Assembly (NCBI GenBank): GCA_947457975.1
Contig: CANGYC010000003.1
Span: 1-26,756 of the forward strand
Source: Comamonadaceae bacterium
Lineage (GTDB): Bacteria > Pseudomonadota > Gammaproteobacteria > Burkholderiales > Burkholderiaceae_C
DNA: 26,756 bases
Reading direction: 5' to 3'
Below are positions 1 to 8,225 of this stretch, piece after piece. The first letter of the stretch is position 1; each line of letters begins with the position of its first letter. The position numbers and the translations under genes were made by a program. Below the pieces are notes generated by a model. That model saw only the letters and a program-made list of their open reading frames with translations. It did no database searches and was not told the origin of the DNA.

Positions 1-2
1 AT

Positions 3-806
3 TACGAGAATTTCCCCGTCGCCTCCTGGCTGTGCCCAGCGCGGCTGCGACCGGCCGTGGTGGCGATCTACGGCTTTGCCCGCACCGCCGACGACCTGGC
101 CGACGAGGGCCAGGCTCCACCCGCCGAGCGCCTGGCAGACCTGGCGGCCTTCCGTGCCGAGCTTCATGCCTGCGCCCAGGGCCTGCCGCCCTCCCCCCGC
201 TGGGCACACGTGTTCGGCCCGCTGGCGCCGGTGCTGCGCGAGTTTCAGCTGCCGCTGACCCTGCTCACCGACCTGCTCAGCGCGTTCGAGCAGGACGTGC
301 TAACGCACCGCTATGCCAGCCAGGCCCAGTTGCTGGACTACTGCCGCCGCTCGGCCAACCCGGTGGGCCGCCTGCTGCTGCACCTCTATGGTGTGCAGGA
401 CGAGCGTTCACTGGCACGCAGCGACTGCATCTGCACCGCCTTGCAGCTGGTCAACTTCTGGCAGGACCTCAGCGTGGACCTGCCGCGCGGGCGCCTTTAT
501 CTGCCGGCCGAGCTGTGCACACGCCACGGGGTGGACGAGGGCGCGCTGCTGGGCCAGCAGACCAGCCCCGCCGCACGGGCGCTGATCGCAGAGGCCGTCG
601 GCTGGGCCCGTGCGCTGATGCACGAAGGCGCACCCCTGGTGCACGCGGTGCCCGGCCGTGCGGGCTGGGAGTTGCGCCTGGTGGTGCAGGGCGGATTGCG
701 CATTGCGCAGCGCATCGAACGCATGGGCTACGACACCTTGCAGCAACGCCCGGCCTTGGGGCCTCGCGATGGGGCCGCCATGCTCTGGCGCAGCCTGCTC
801 ATGTGA
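3..806 (+). CDS. hpnC: Hydroxysqualene synthase HpnC, 5'-truncated by the window
   Basis: The protein belongs to the squalene/phytoene synthase fold. In the hopanoid pathway HpnC converts presqualene diphosphate to hydroxysqualene. The reading frame is open from base 3, and the family-typical N-terminal stretch YENFPVASW is read before the first possible internal start (GTG at 57), so the true start lies upstream of the window; 267 residues are visible. Both Asp-rich prenyl-diphosphate motifs are present: DDLADE near the N-terminus and NFWQDLSVD in the second half. The gene lies 39 bases before hpnD and two genes before hpnE on the same strand, which is the classical hpnCDE order and the main reason for choosing HpnC over another trans-prenyltransferase. 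The short spacing suggests one transcript. Confidence 0.93.
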   Translation, partial: YENFPVASWLCPARLRPAVVAIYGFARTADDLADEGQAPPAERLADLAAFRAELHACAQGLPPSPRWAHVFGPLAPVLREFQLPLTLLTDLLSAFEQDVLTHRYASQAQLLDYCRRSANPVGRLLLHLYGVQDERSLARSDCICTALQLVNFWQDLSVDLPRGRLYLPAELCTRHGVDEGALLGQQTSPAARALIAEAVGWARALMHEGAPLVHAVPGRAGWELRLVVQGGLRIAQRIERMGYDTLQQRPALGPRDGAAMLWRSLLM

Positions 807-845
807 GCACGGCGGTGCCGCCGAGCTTGCAGCGACAATGCCGCC

Positions 846-1688
846 ATGACGCCTGAGCAGTACGTCCAGCAAAAAGCCGCCGCCTCGGGCAGCAGCTTCT
901 ACTACGCCTTTCTTTTCCTGCCACGCGAGCGGCGCGCAGCCATCACGGCCTTCTACGCCTTCTGCCGCGAGGTGGACGATGTGGTCGACGAAGTCGCCGA
1001 CCCGCATGTGGCGCAGACCAAGCTGGCCTGGTGGCGCCGCGAAGTGCAGACGGCTTTTGCGGGCCAGCCCAGCCACCCGGTGATGCAGGCACTCATGCCC
1101 TGGGCGCCGGTGTACGGCATCACCGCCGCGCACCTGAACGCCGTGATCGAGGGCTGCCAGATGGACCTGGAACAAAGCCGCTACCTGGACCTGCCGGCCC
1201 TGCAGCGCTACTGCCATCTGGTGGCAGGCATCGTGGGCGAGGTGGCCGCGCGCATCTTTGGCCAGACGCAGGAAGCCACCACGGCCTACGCGCACAAGAT
1301 GGGCTTGGCTTTTCAGCTCACCAACATCATCCGCGACGTGGGCGAAGACGCCTTGCGCGGCCGCATTTACCTGCCCATCAGCGAGCTCCAGCAGTTCGAC
1401 GTGAAAGCGCATGAGCTCCTCAAGCGCCAGTACTCCGAGCGCTTCAGCGCGCTGATGAAATTCCAGGCCGAGCGTGCCCTGCAGCTCTATGACGAGGCCC
1501 TGGCCCTGCTGCCGGCAGAAGACCGGCGCGCACAGAAGCCTGGCCTGATGATGGCCAGCATTTACCGCACCCTGCTGCGCGAAATCCAAGCCGACGGCTA
1601 CCAGGTGCTGCACCAGCGCGTGAGCCTGACGCCGCTGCGCAAGTTCTGGCTGGCCTGGAAGACCCAGGCCTTGGGCCGCGTGGCCTGA
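846..1688 (+). CDS. hpnD: Presqualene diphosphate synthase HpnD
   Basis: This enzyme joins two farnesyl diphosphates into presqualene diphosphate, the first step of the HpnCDE squalene route, on the cytoplasmic side of the membrane. The 280-residue product has the usual length. The first Asp-rich motif DDVVDE is at residues 44-49 and the second, NIIRDVGED, at 160-168; the following GRIYLP segment is typical of squalene/phytoene synthases. The start at 846 gives MTPEQYVQQKAAASGSSFYY, the usual N-terminus of HpnD. It lies between hpnC and hpnE, with only 7 bases before hpnE. Confidence 0.95.
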   Translation: MTPEQYVQQKAAASGSSFYYAFLFLPRERRAAITAFYAFCREVDDVVDEVADPHVAQTKLAWWRREVQTAFAGQPSHPVMQALMPWAPVYGITAAHLNAVIEGCQMDLEQSRYLDLPALQRYCHLVAGIVGEVAARIFGQTQEATTAYAHKMGLAFQLTNIIRDVGEDALRGRIYLPISELQQFDVKAHELLKRQYSERFSALMKFQAERALQLYDEALALLPAEDRRAQKPGLMMASIYRTLLREIQADGYQVLHQRVSLTPLRKFWLAWKTQALGRVA

Positions 1689-1695
1689 GGTTCAG

Positions 1696-2985
1696 GTGCA
1701 CGTAGCCGTTATAGGCGCAGGCTGGGCCGGTTGCGCCGCCGCGGTCGAAGCCACCCGGCGGGGCCACCAGGTGCTCTTGCTTGAAGCCAGCCGGCAGCCG
1801 GGCGGCCGGGCGCGGCGCCTGGACTGGGTTCACGAAGGTCAGCCTTGGCGGCTGGACAACGGGCAGCACATTCTCATCGGCGCCTACCGCGAGACCCTGG
1901 AGCTGATGCGCACGCTGGGCGTCGAGCCCGAAGCGCACCTGCACCGCCTGCCGCTGAGCCTGCGCACCCCGCAAGGCCAGGGCATGGCCCTGCCGGCCGG
2001 CTGGCCACCCCGCCTGGCGGTGCTGGCCGGGGTGCTGGCAGCACCCGGCTGGCGCGCGCGCGACAAGTTGTCGCTGCTGCGGTCTGCACTCGCCTGGCAA
2101 GCCGCCGGATTCCAATGTCCGCCCGAGGTCTCGGTGGCGCGCCTGTGCAGCGGCCTGACACCGGCGGTGTTCCAGGGGCTGATTGAACCGCTGTGCGTCT
2201 CGGCCCTCAACACCCCGGCCGAGCGGGCCAGCGCCCAAGTGTTCCTGCGGGTGATGCAAGACGCGCTCTTTAGCGAGCGGGGCGGCGCCGACCTGTTGTT
2301 GCCCCGCTCGGACCTCTCGGCCCTGCTGCCCGACGCCGCCCTGGCCTGGCTGAAGGCGCAGGGCCAGGCCGTGCGCTTGGGCACCCGTGTGCTGGGGCTC
2401 TTGCGCCATGCAAAGGGCTGGGCGCTGCAAACAGCCTGCGAGGACACCCCTTTGCAGGCCGACGCCGTGCTGCTGGCCTGCCCCGCCGGGGAGTCCCTGC
2501 GCCTGCTCGAGCCCCTGGACGGCACGGCCGGTTGGGTGGCAGCGGCGCGAGGCCTATCGCATGAAGCCATCGCCACGGTCTACGCCAACGCGCCCGGCGT
2601 ACAGCTGCCCGCCCCCATGCTGGCCTTACCGAGCGAGGCAGACGCACCGGCGCAGTTTGTATTCGACCGGGGCCAGCTCGGCGGGCCGGCCGGCCTGCTG
2701 GCCTTCGTGGTCAGTGCCAGCCAGGGCGAGCGCAGCGCCCTCGAAGCCCAGGTGCTGGCACAGGGCCGCAGGCAACTCGCCCTGGAACAGCTCGAGGCGG
2801 TGACCACCGTGGTGGACAAGCGCGCGACCTTTGCGTGCACGCCGGGCCTGGAACGCCCGGGTCTGCGCCCCGTCCAAACTGACGACGCGCTGCGCGCCTG
2901 CGGAGACTACGTGGCCGGGCCCTACCCTGCCACGCTGGAAGGCGCAGTGCGCTCAGGCCTGGCGGCAGCGCGGTCGCTGGGCTGA
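1696..2985 (+). CDS. hpnE: Hydroxysqualene dehydroxylase HpnE
   Basis: This is a flavin-dependent amine-oxidase/phytoene-desaturase-fold protein of 429 residues. In the family it reduces hydroxysqualene to squalene, completing the HpnCDE route that supplies squalene-hopene cyclase. The N-terminal FAD dinucleotide-binding motif GAGWAG is at residues 7-12, followed by an acidic residue at the end of the second beta strand (LLLEAS) and then GGRARR, the conserved GG motif of this class. It starts with GTG at 1696, 7 bases after the hpnD stop; no ATG fits the conserved N-terminus. It is the last gene of the visible hopanoid run and is convergent with the glutathione S-transferase gene. Confidence 0.93.
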   Translation: MHVAVIGAGWAGCAAAVEATRRGHQVLLLEASRQPGGRARRLDWVHEGQPWRLDNGQHILIGAYRETLELMRTLGVEPEAHLHRLPLSLRTPQGQGMALPAGWPPRLAVLAGVLAAPGWRARDKLSLLRSALAWQAAGFQCPPEVSVARLCSGLTPAVFQGLIEPLCVSALNTPAERASAQVFLRVMQDALFSERGGADLLLPRSDLSALLPDAALAWLKAQGQAVRLGTRVLGLLRHAKGWALQTACEDTPLQADAVLLACPAGESLRLLEPLDGTAGWVAAARGLSHEAIATVYANAPGVQLPAPMLALPSEADAPAQFVFDRGQLGGPAGLLAFVVSASQGERSALEAQVLAQGRRQLALEQLEAVTTVVDKRATFACTPGLERPGLRPVQTDDALRACGDYVAGPYPATLEGAVRSGLAAARSLG

Positions 2986-3012
2986 GCAAGCCGCCCGAAC
3001 GGCCTCAGGCCC

Positions 3013-3648
3013 TCAAGCCTTGCGCGACAGTGCTCTTACCTGCTGCTGGGCATCGCGCGCCATGCAGCGCTTGAGCCAGTCCTGCACATGGGGCACGGAT
3101 GCCAGCAGGGCCGGCACGGGCAGCAGCCAGGCCAGCACCGAGGCCACGCAGATGTCGGCCACCGTGAAGCGCTCCCCAGCCACATAGGCGCGGCCCGCGG
3201 CCAGGTGCTGCTCCAGCACTTGCAGGGGCACCTGCAGGCGAGCGCCGCTTTCCTGGGCCAGCTCGGGCTTGCGGCGGTCCGGAGGCATCACGACGCTGTG
3301 CATGAGCACGGCCAGCGCATCTTTTTCGCACTCGGTCACGGTCCAGAAGGTCCAGCGCAGCACCTCGGCCTGCTCGGCCGGGGTCACGCCGCTGAGGGTG
3401 CCGCCCCCTGGCAGGGGATAGCGCTGGGCCAGGTACAGCGCGCAGGCCATGGACTCCCAGACGATGACGCCGTGGTCATCGACCACCGGAATATGGCCGT
3501 TGGGATTGAGCTGGAGAAACTCCGGGGTGCGCGTGGCCCCGCCCGCATAGGGCGTGGCGATGTGCTCGTAGGCCAGGCCCAGTTCATGGGCCACCCACAG
3601 GGGGCGGGAGGCGCGGGAGGCGGCGATGCCGTAAATCTTCAGGCTCAT
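3013..3648 (-). CDS. Glutathione S-transferase family protein
   Basis: The 211-residue cytosolic protein has a typical GST layout. A thioredoxin-fold N-terminal domain (about residues 1-80) carries the cis-proline loop HIPVV (52-56) and the ES pair (65-66) that contacts the gamma-glutamyl group of glutathione. An all-helical C-terminal domain ends near the conserved FTVADICVASVLAW helix, with its N-capping-box-like aspartate. The substrate cannot be deduced. It lies 34 bases downstream of a HAD hydrolase gene on the same strand, so the two may be co-transcribed. Bacterial GSTs of this size usually act in detoxification, but many are uncharacterised. Confidence 0.9.
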   Translation of the reverse strand: MSLKIYGIAASRASRPLWVAHELGLAYEHIATPYAGGATRTPEFLQLNPNGHIPVVDDHGVIVWESMACALYLAQRYPLPGGGTLSGVTPAEQAEVLRWTFWTVTECEKDALAVLMHSVVMPPDRRKPELAQESGARLQVPLQVLEQHLAAGRAYVAGERFTVADICVASVLAWLLPVPALLASVPHVQDWLKRCMARDAQQQVRALSRKA

Positions 3649-3682
3649 GCGGGTGTCCTTGGGGTGGTTCAGTCAGCGGTGT

Positions 3683-4375
3683 TCAGGCCAGCAGCAGCGG
3701 CACCTCGGCCAGGCTGGTCACGGTCTCGTGGGGTTGGGCCTCGTGGGTCCAGAGATGGTCTTCGCGGTTGACCCACACGGTCTGCATGCCACAGGCCAGC
3801 GCCCCCAGCACGTCGAGCGCCGCGTCGTCGCCGATGTGCAGCACCTCATGGGCCTGGACACCGGCGGCCTGGGCCGCCACCTCAAAAATATGCGGGTCGG
3901 GCTTGCCCACGCCCAGGCGCTCGGCGCTGATGCTGGCGCGAAAGAAAGGCCCCAGGCCGATGCGGTCGATGTCTGCATTGCCGTTGGAGAGGGCCACCAG
4001 CGGATAGCGTGCGGCCAGGGCCTCAAGCGCGGGGCGGGCGTCATCAAAGAGCTGCACGTCCTGCCGCACGGAGAAAAACACCTGAAATGCGGGCTCGGCC
4101 AGGGCCGTGTCCTCGGCGCAGCGGGCCAGGGCCAGCCGGATCAATTCGCGGCGCACATCGCTCAGGCGGTGGTGAATGGCCGGGTGCAGACGCAGGGCTT
4201 GGTCGCGCAGTTCATGGCGCACCGCCGGGTCGGCCAGCAGGGTGGCAGCCTTCGGGGCCTGGTCGCGCAGCCAGTCCTGCAGGGCCGTTTCGGCGCGGGC
4301 GATGGTGGGCCAGATGGGCCAGAGGGTGTCGTCCAGGTCCAGGGTAATGGCCCGGACTTTGAGTCGGTCGAGCAT
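3683..4375 (-). CDS. HAD-family hydrolase (subfamily IA, phosphatase-like)
   Basis: The product has 230 residues with all four haloacid dehalogenase motifs: the nucleophile motif DLDDT at residues 13-17, the Ser of ALSNGN (motif II), the Lys of GVGKPDPHIF (motif III) and the acidic pair of HIGDDAALD (motif IV). The helical cap lies between motifs I and II, which fits subfamily IA enzymes such as YigB-like FMN or sugar phosphatases. I cannot assign the substrate. The start is the ATG at 4375, only 21 bases from the start of the divergent hemH, so the two promoters must overlap each other's coding regions. The downstream neighbour is the GST gene. Confidence 0.9.
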   Translation of the reverse strand: MLDRLKVRAITLDLDDTLWPIWPTIARAETALQDWLRDQAPKAATLLADPAVRHELRDQALRLHPAIHHRLSDVRRELIRLALARCAEDTALAEPAFQVFFSVRQDVQLFDDARPALEALAARYPLVALSNGNADIDRIGLGPFFRASISAERLGVGKPDPHIFEVAAQAAGVQAHEVLHIGDDAALDVLGALACGMQTVWVNREDHLWTHEAQPHETVTSLAEVPLLLA

Positions 4376-4396
4376 GGTGCGGGAGAATACCCCACC

Positions 4397-5500
4397 ATGC
4401 CGTTTTCAACCGAACCCGCCTACACCCATGGATCCGCGCCTGTGCAAGGGGCCCGCACCGCCGTGCTGTACTGCAATCTGGGCACGCCCGATGCGCCCAC
4501 GGCGCCAGCACTGCGGCGCTACCTGGCCGAATTTCTGGGCGATCACCGCGTGGTGGAAATCCCCAAACCCATCTGGTGGCTGATCCTGCACGGCATCATC
4601 CTGCGCGTGCGGCCCAAGAAGTCGGCTGCCAAGTACGCCAGCATCTGGACGGCGCAGGGCTCGCCCCTGAAGGTGTGGACCGCCGCCCAGGCCGATCGGC
4701 TCGGCGATGCCTTGCGCCAGCGCGGCCACCAAGTGCAGGTGCGTTATGCCATGCGCTATGGCAACCCCTCGATCGCCAGCCAGATTGACGAGCTCAAAGG
4801 TCAGGGCATCGAGCGCGTGCTCGTGGTGCCCGCCTACCCGCAGTACAGCGGCACCACCACGGCCAGCGTGTTCGATGCGGTACACGCCTGGGCACTCAAG
4901 GCGCGGCGCCTGCCGGAATGGCGTTTCGTCAACCACTACCACGACCAGGCCGGCTACATCGCCGCCCTGGCCCGCACGGTGCGCGAACACTGGCAGGCCC
5001 ACGGCCAGCCCGAGCAGCTGGTGATGAGCTTTCACGGCGTGCCTGCCCGCACGCTCTCGCTGGGCGATCCTTACCACTGCGAATGCCACAAGACCGCACG
5101 CCTCTTGGCCGAGGCCCTGGACTTGCCCAAGGACCGCTACAAAGTCACCTTCCAGTCGCGCTTTGGCAAGGCCAAATGGCTGGAGCCCTACACCGAGCCC
5201 ACCCTGGTGGCCATGGCGCAGGCTGGCGTCAAGCGCGTGGACGTGATCTGCCCGGGTTTCACGGCCGACTGCCTGGAGACCCTGGAAGAGATCAGCGACG
5301 AAGCGCGCGAGGCCTTCATGCACGCCGGCGGCGAGCAGTTCCACTACATCCCCTGCCTGAACGACCACCCGGCCTGGATCTCGGCCCTGGCCGATCTGTG
5401 CGAGCAGCACCTGGCCGGCTGGGACACCCGGTCGGCCCCCGACCAGCAGGCCCTGGCCCGCAGCCGGGATGCGGCGCAGGCACTGGGCGCGGCGCAGTGA
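4397..5500 (+). CDS. hemH: Ferrochelatase HemH
   Basis: Ferrochelatase inserts Fe2+ into protoporphyrin IX, the last step of protoheme synthesis. The frame is open far upstream (to 3647), but that part is antisense to the HAD gene; the ATG at 4397 gives MPFSTEP and a 367-residue protein, the usual betaproteobacterial size. The metal-binding/proton-abstracting histidine is H213 in MSFHGVP, and the conserved glutamate is E294 in the motif DCLETLEEI. The segments PQYSGTTTASVFD and QSRFGKAKWLEPYTEP are strongly conserved in the family. A CHCECH-like stretch (residues 226-231, HCECH) is typical of proteobacterial enzymes. The next gene downstream on this strand is the S4-domain gene. Confidence 0.96.
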   Translation: MPFSTEPAYTHGSAPVQGARTAVLYCNLGTPDAPTAPALRRYLAEFLGDHRVVEIPKPIWWLILHGIILRVRPKKSAAKYASIWTAQGSPLKVWTAAQADRLGDALRQRGHQVQVRYAMRYGNPSIASQIDELKGQGIERVLVVPAYPQYSGTTTASVFDAVHAWALKARRLPEWRFVNHYHDQAGYIAALARTVREHWQAHGQPEQLVMSFHGVPARTLSLGDPYHCECHKTARLLAEALDLPKDRYKVTFQSRFGKAKWLEPYTEPTLVAMAQAGVKRVDVICPGFTADCLETLEEISDEAREAFMHAGGEQFHYIPCLNDHPAWISALADLCEQHLAGWDTRSAPDQQALARSRDAAQALGAAQ

Positions 5501-5574
5501 AGCTCCACGCCGCTCGTACACCGCAGCTGCTGTTGCGACCTTGGGCCGCCTGACCCGGTTCGAACCATCGCCCC

Positions 5575-5979
5575 ATGGAGAAGATGCGCATCGACAAGTG
5601 GCTGTGGGCGGCCCGGTTTTTCAAGACGCGCGTGCTGGCCACCGAAGAACTCGACAAGGGCCGGGTTCAGATCAACGGCCACAACGTCAAGCCAGCGCAT
5701 GACGTGAAGCCCGGCGACATGGTGCAGCTTCGGCAGGGCCGCATACCGCGCACGGTCAAGGTGCGGGGCTTGTCTCTGCAGCGCGGACCGGCCCCGGTGG
5801 CCCAGCAGCTCTATGAAGAAACAGCGGACAGCCTGGCACTGCGCGCGCAGCTGCAGGAGCACCAGCGCCTGCATCCTGAGCCGGCTGACACCATTGAACA
5901 CGGCCGCCCCACCAAGCGCGACCGCCGTGACATGAGCCGGGCCTGGGACCAGCGCTGGAGTGCCTCGCTGGACGACTGA
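5575..5979 (+). CDS. hslR: RNA-binding S4 domain protein, Hsp15/HslR-like
   Basis: The 134-residue basic protein has an S4 RNA-binding domain at about residues 4-60 (MRIDKWLWAARFFKTR, then GRVQINGHNVKPAHDVKPGD) and a charged C-terminal tail (TKRDRRDMSRAWDQRW). This is the layout of Hsp15, the heat-shock protein that binds stalled 50S subunits carrying nascent chains. The start ATG at 5575 gives MEKMRIDKWLWA; a second ATG three codons later is also possible. It lies 74 bases after hemH and is convergent with orn, with 13 bases between. No heat-shock promoter is evident, so heat induction is inferred from the family only. Confidence 0.9.
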   Translation: MEKMRIDKWLWAARFFKTRVLATEELDKGRVQINGHNVKPAHDVKPGDMVQLRQGRIPRTVKVRGLSLQRGPAPVAQQLYEETADSLALRAQLQEHQRLHPEPADTIEHGRPTKRDRRDMSRAWDQRWSASLDD

Positions 5980-5992
5980 CAGACCCGAGGGC

Positions 5993-6574
5993 TCAGGCCT
6001 CGGCGCGCAGGAAATGCTGGCGGTAGTGGATCAATTCGTCGATCGACTCGTGCACATCGGCCAGCGCCGTGTGGCTCTGGGCCTTGCGAAAACTGCTGTA
6101 GACCTCGGGGCGCCAGCGCTTGGCCAGCTCCTTGAGGGTGCTGACATCGAGGTTGCGGTAATGCAAAAAGGCTTCGAGCTTGGGCATGTACTTCACCAGG
6201 AAGCGTCGGTCCTGGCTGATGGTGTTGCCGCACAAGGGCGAGCTGCTCCTGGGCACGTAGCGGCTGATGAATTCGAGCAGCTGCTTTTCCGCTTCGGCCT
6301 CAGTGAGGGTGCTGGCCTTGACCTTGTCGATCAGGCCGCTCTTGCCGTGCGTGCCCTTGTTCCAGGCGTCCATGGCACCCAGCAGCGCATCGCTTTGGTG
6401 GATCACCAGCACCGGGCCTTCAATGCGCGGCTCGAGCTTGGGGCCGGTGATGATGACCGCGATCTCCAGGAGCCGCTCCTTCTCCGGATCGAGCCCGGTC
6501 ATCTCGCAATCGATCCAGACCAGGTTCTGGTCGGACTTGGGCAAATCGGCAGTGGGGACTTGGGTGTCAGGCAT
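5993..6574 (-). CDS. orn: Oligoribonuclease Orn
   Basis: Orn is the essential 3'-to-5' exoribonuclease that removes the last di- and short oligonucleotides left by RNA decay. The 193-residue product carries the full DEDDh set: D22 and E24 in WIDCEMTG, D122 in [10 protein letters not shown]168 and D173 in [12 protein letters not shown]. Length and sequence match the family well. The start at 6574 leaves 12 extra residues before the conserved NLVWID strand, as in many betaproteobacterial copies. The stop lies 13 bases from the convergent hslR gene; the start is 35 bases from the divergent M48 peptidase gene. Confidence 0.97.
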   Translation of the reverse strand: MPDTQVPTADLPKSDQNLVWIDCEMTGLDPEKERLLEIAVIITGPKLEPRIEGPVLVIHQSDALLGAMDAWNKGTHGKSGLIDKVKASTLTEAEAEKQLLEFISRYVPRSSSPLCGNTISQDRRFLVKYMPKLEAFLHYRNLDVSTLKELAKRWRPEVYSSFRKAQSHTALADVHESIDELIHYRQHFLRAEA

Positions 6575-6609
6575 GTCTTGATTCTCGCTGATGACCTAAA
6601 CTGACTCTG

Positions 6610-7908
6610 ATGGACATGTTCTCCCTGGCATTCACCCTCGTCTTCTGCGCTGCCCTGCTGCTGAGCGTGCTGCTCAGGCTCTACCTGGTTTCGCGCCAGG
6701 TGCGCCACGTGGCGCTGCACCGCCACGAAGTGCCGGCCGCTTTTGCCCGCACCATCACCCTCTCGGCCCATCACAAAGCTGCCGACTACACCATCGCCAA
6801 GGCCCGTCTGGGCATGCTTGAGCTGGTTTTTGGCACGGCCGTGCTGCTGTGCTGGACGCTGCTGGGTGGCCTGGATGCGCTCAACCACGCCCTTAGCGGC
6901 TGGCCCCTGCTCGACGGCCATCCCTTGCTGGCCCAGGTGGCCCTGGTGGCCGGCTTCGCGCTGATCGGCGGCCTGCTGGAGCTGCCATTCAGCCTCTATG
7001 CCACTTTCCGGCTCGAGGAGCGCTTTGGCTTCAACAAGATGACGTTCGGCCTCTGGCTGGCCGACCTGCTCAAGGGCTCGCTGCTGGGCGCCCTCATCGG
7101 CCTGCCCATCGTGGCCCTCATCGTGTGGCTGATGGGCACGGCCGGTGCGCTGTGGTGGCTGTGGGCCTGGGGCGCCTGGATGGGTATTAACTTGCTGGCG
7201 CTGGTGCTCTACCCCACGCTGATTGCCCCGCTTTTCAACAAGTTCCAGCCCCTGGAGGACGAGGCCCTGCGCACGCGCGTGACGGCGCTGATGCAGCGCT
7301 GCGGCTTCTCGGCCAAGGGCCTCTTTGTGATGGATGGCAGCCGCCGCTCGGCCCACGCCAACGCTTATTTCACCGGCTTTGGCGCGGCCAAGCGCGTGGT
7401 GTTCTACGACACCCTGCTGCAGCAGCTCGACCCGGGCGAGGTGGACGCGGTGCTGGCCCACGAGCTGGGGCACTTCAAGCACAAGCACATCCTGCAGCGG
7501 ATCGTGATGATGTTCGCCCTGAGCCTGGGCGGCTTTGCGCTGCTGGGCTGGCTGTCCCTGCAGGTGTGGTTCTACACCGGCCTGGGTGTGGCGCCCCAGC
7601 TGGCCGCCCCCAACGATGCTCTGGCCCTGCTGCTGTTCATGCTGGTGGTGCCGGTGTTCTCGTACTTCACCTCGCCCCTGTCGGCACGGCTGTCGCGCCA
7701 GCATGAGTTCCAGGCGGATGCATACGCTTGCCAGCAGGCCAGCGGCCAGGACCTCTCCAGCGCGCTGCTCAAGCTCTACAAAGACAACGCCAGCACCCTC
7801 ACCCCCGATCCGCTGTACGCGAGTTTTTATTACTCGCACCCACCGGCCTCGGAACGGCTGGCGCGCATGGCCGGCACAGCGCCGCCAGCCGCAGGAGCTG
7901 CGGCATGA
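6610..7908 (+). CDS. Membrane M48 metallopeptidase, Ste24/CAAX protease 1-like
   Basis: The 432-residue polytopic inner-membrane protein has several hydrophobic segments (near residues 5-27, 64-88, 105-130, 148-205, 298-325 and 335-355). The zinc-binding motif is HELGH at residues 284-288; the third ligand is E366 in RQHEFQADAYA. The N-terminal half contains the FGFNKMTFGLWLAD segment conserved in Ste24-type proteases. Bacterial members are thought to act in membrane-protein quality control rather than prenyl-protein cleavage; the substrate is unknown. Its stop overlaps the start of the next gene (ATGA), so translation of the pair is probably coupled. Confidence 0.92.
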   Translation: MDMFSLAFTLVFCAALLLSVLLRLYLVSRQVRHVALHRHEVPAAFARTITLSAHHKAADYTIAKARLGMLELVFGTAVLLCWTLLGGLDALNHALSGWPLLDGHPLLAQVALVAGFALIGGLLELPFSLYATFRLEERFGFNKMTFGLWLADLLKGSLLGALIGLPIVALIVWLMGTAGALWWLWAWGAWMGINLLALVLYPTLIAPLFNKFQPLEDEALRTRVTALMQRCGFSAKGLFVMDGSRRSAHANAYFTGFGAAKRVVFYDTLLQQLDPGEVDAVLAHELGHFKHKHILQRIVMMFALSLGGFALLGWLSLQVWFYTGLGVAPQLAAPNDALALLLFMLVVPVFSYFTSPLSARLSRQHEFQADAYACQQASGQDLSSALLKLYKDNASTLTPDPLYASFYYSHPPASERLARMAGTAPPAAGAAA

Positions 7909-8225
7909 CGCGGGCTGTGCACCAGCACCGCCGGGCCCTGGGCCCCACGGACATCGTCACCCAGCTGACGCAGCTCAACGGCGAACGGCCTCAGGGCTGG
8001 CGCCTGATTGACGGGGCGCTGGAGAAGAGCTTTGGCTTCGCGCACTTTCACGAGACCATGAGCTTCGTCAACGCCGTGGCACATGTCGCAAACATCGAAG
8101 ACCACCATCCTGACATGCAGGTGAGCTACAAGCGCTGCACAGTGCGTTTTTCCACGCACGAGGTGCAGGGCATCTCGGTGAGCGACTTTTTCTGCGCGGC
8201 CAAGGTCGACGCCCTGCTCGATTGA
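7905..8225 (+). CDS. phhB: 4a-hydroxytetrahydrobiopterin (pterin-4a-carbinolamine) dehydratase
   Basis: The 106-residue protein recycles 4a-hydroxytetrahydropterin, normally for phenylalanine hydroxylase. The active-site motif EDHHPD is at residues 65-70, preceded by a helix with NAVAHVAN, and the chain ends with the usual SDFFCAAKVDAL helix. The frame is open upstream inside the peptidase gene, but the ATG at 7905 overlaps the peptidase stop as ATGA and has GGAG about nine bases upstream, which fixes the start. No phenylalanine hydroxylase gene is in the window. Some genomes without phhA keep such proteins for molybdopterin-related roles, so the physiological partner is open. Confidence 0.94.
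   Translation: MTRAVHQHRRALGPTDIVTQLTQLNGERPQGWRLIDGALEKSFGFAHFHETMSFVNAVAHVANIEDHHPDMQVSYKRCTVRFSTHEVQGISVSDFFCAAKVDALLD

Noticed and set aside
408..1613. Open frame of 401 codons antisense to hpnC and hpnD
   Set aside because: Its product is rich in His, Gln, Ala and Arg with no recognisable domain, while the + strand genes are intact and conserved. It is a high-GC shadow.
2986..3012. GGCCTCAGGCC between hpnE and the GST gene as a terminator
   Set aside because: The stem is only four base pairs with no T run on either strand.
3647..4396. 250-codon N-terminal extension of the hemH frame
   Set aside because: It is wholly antisense to the intact HAD gene and unlike any ferrochelatase; the ATG at 4397 gives the family N-terminus.
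6499..7839. Open frame of 446 codons antisense to the M48 peptidase and into orn
   Set aside because: The composition is dominated by Gln, His and Gly as expected from the complement of a hydrophobic membrane protein; no motif is seen and both true genes are clear.
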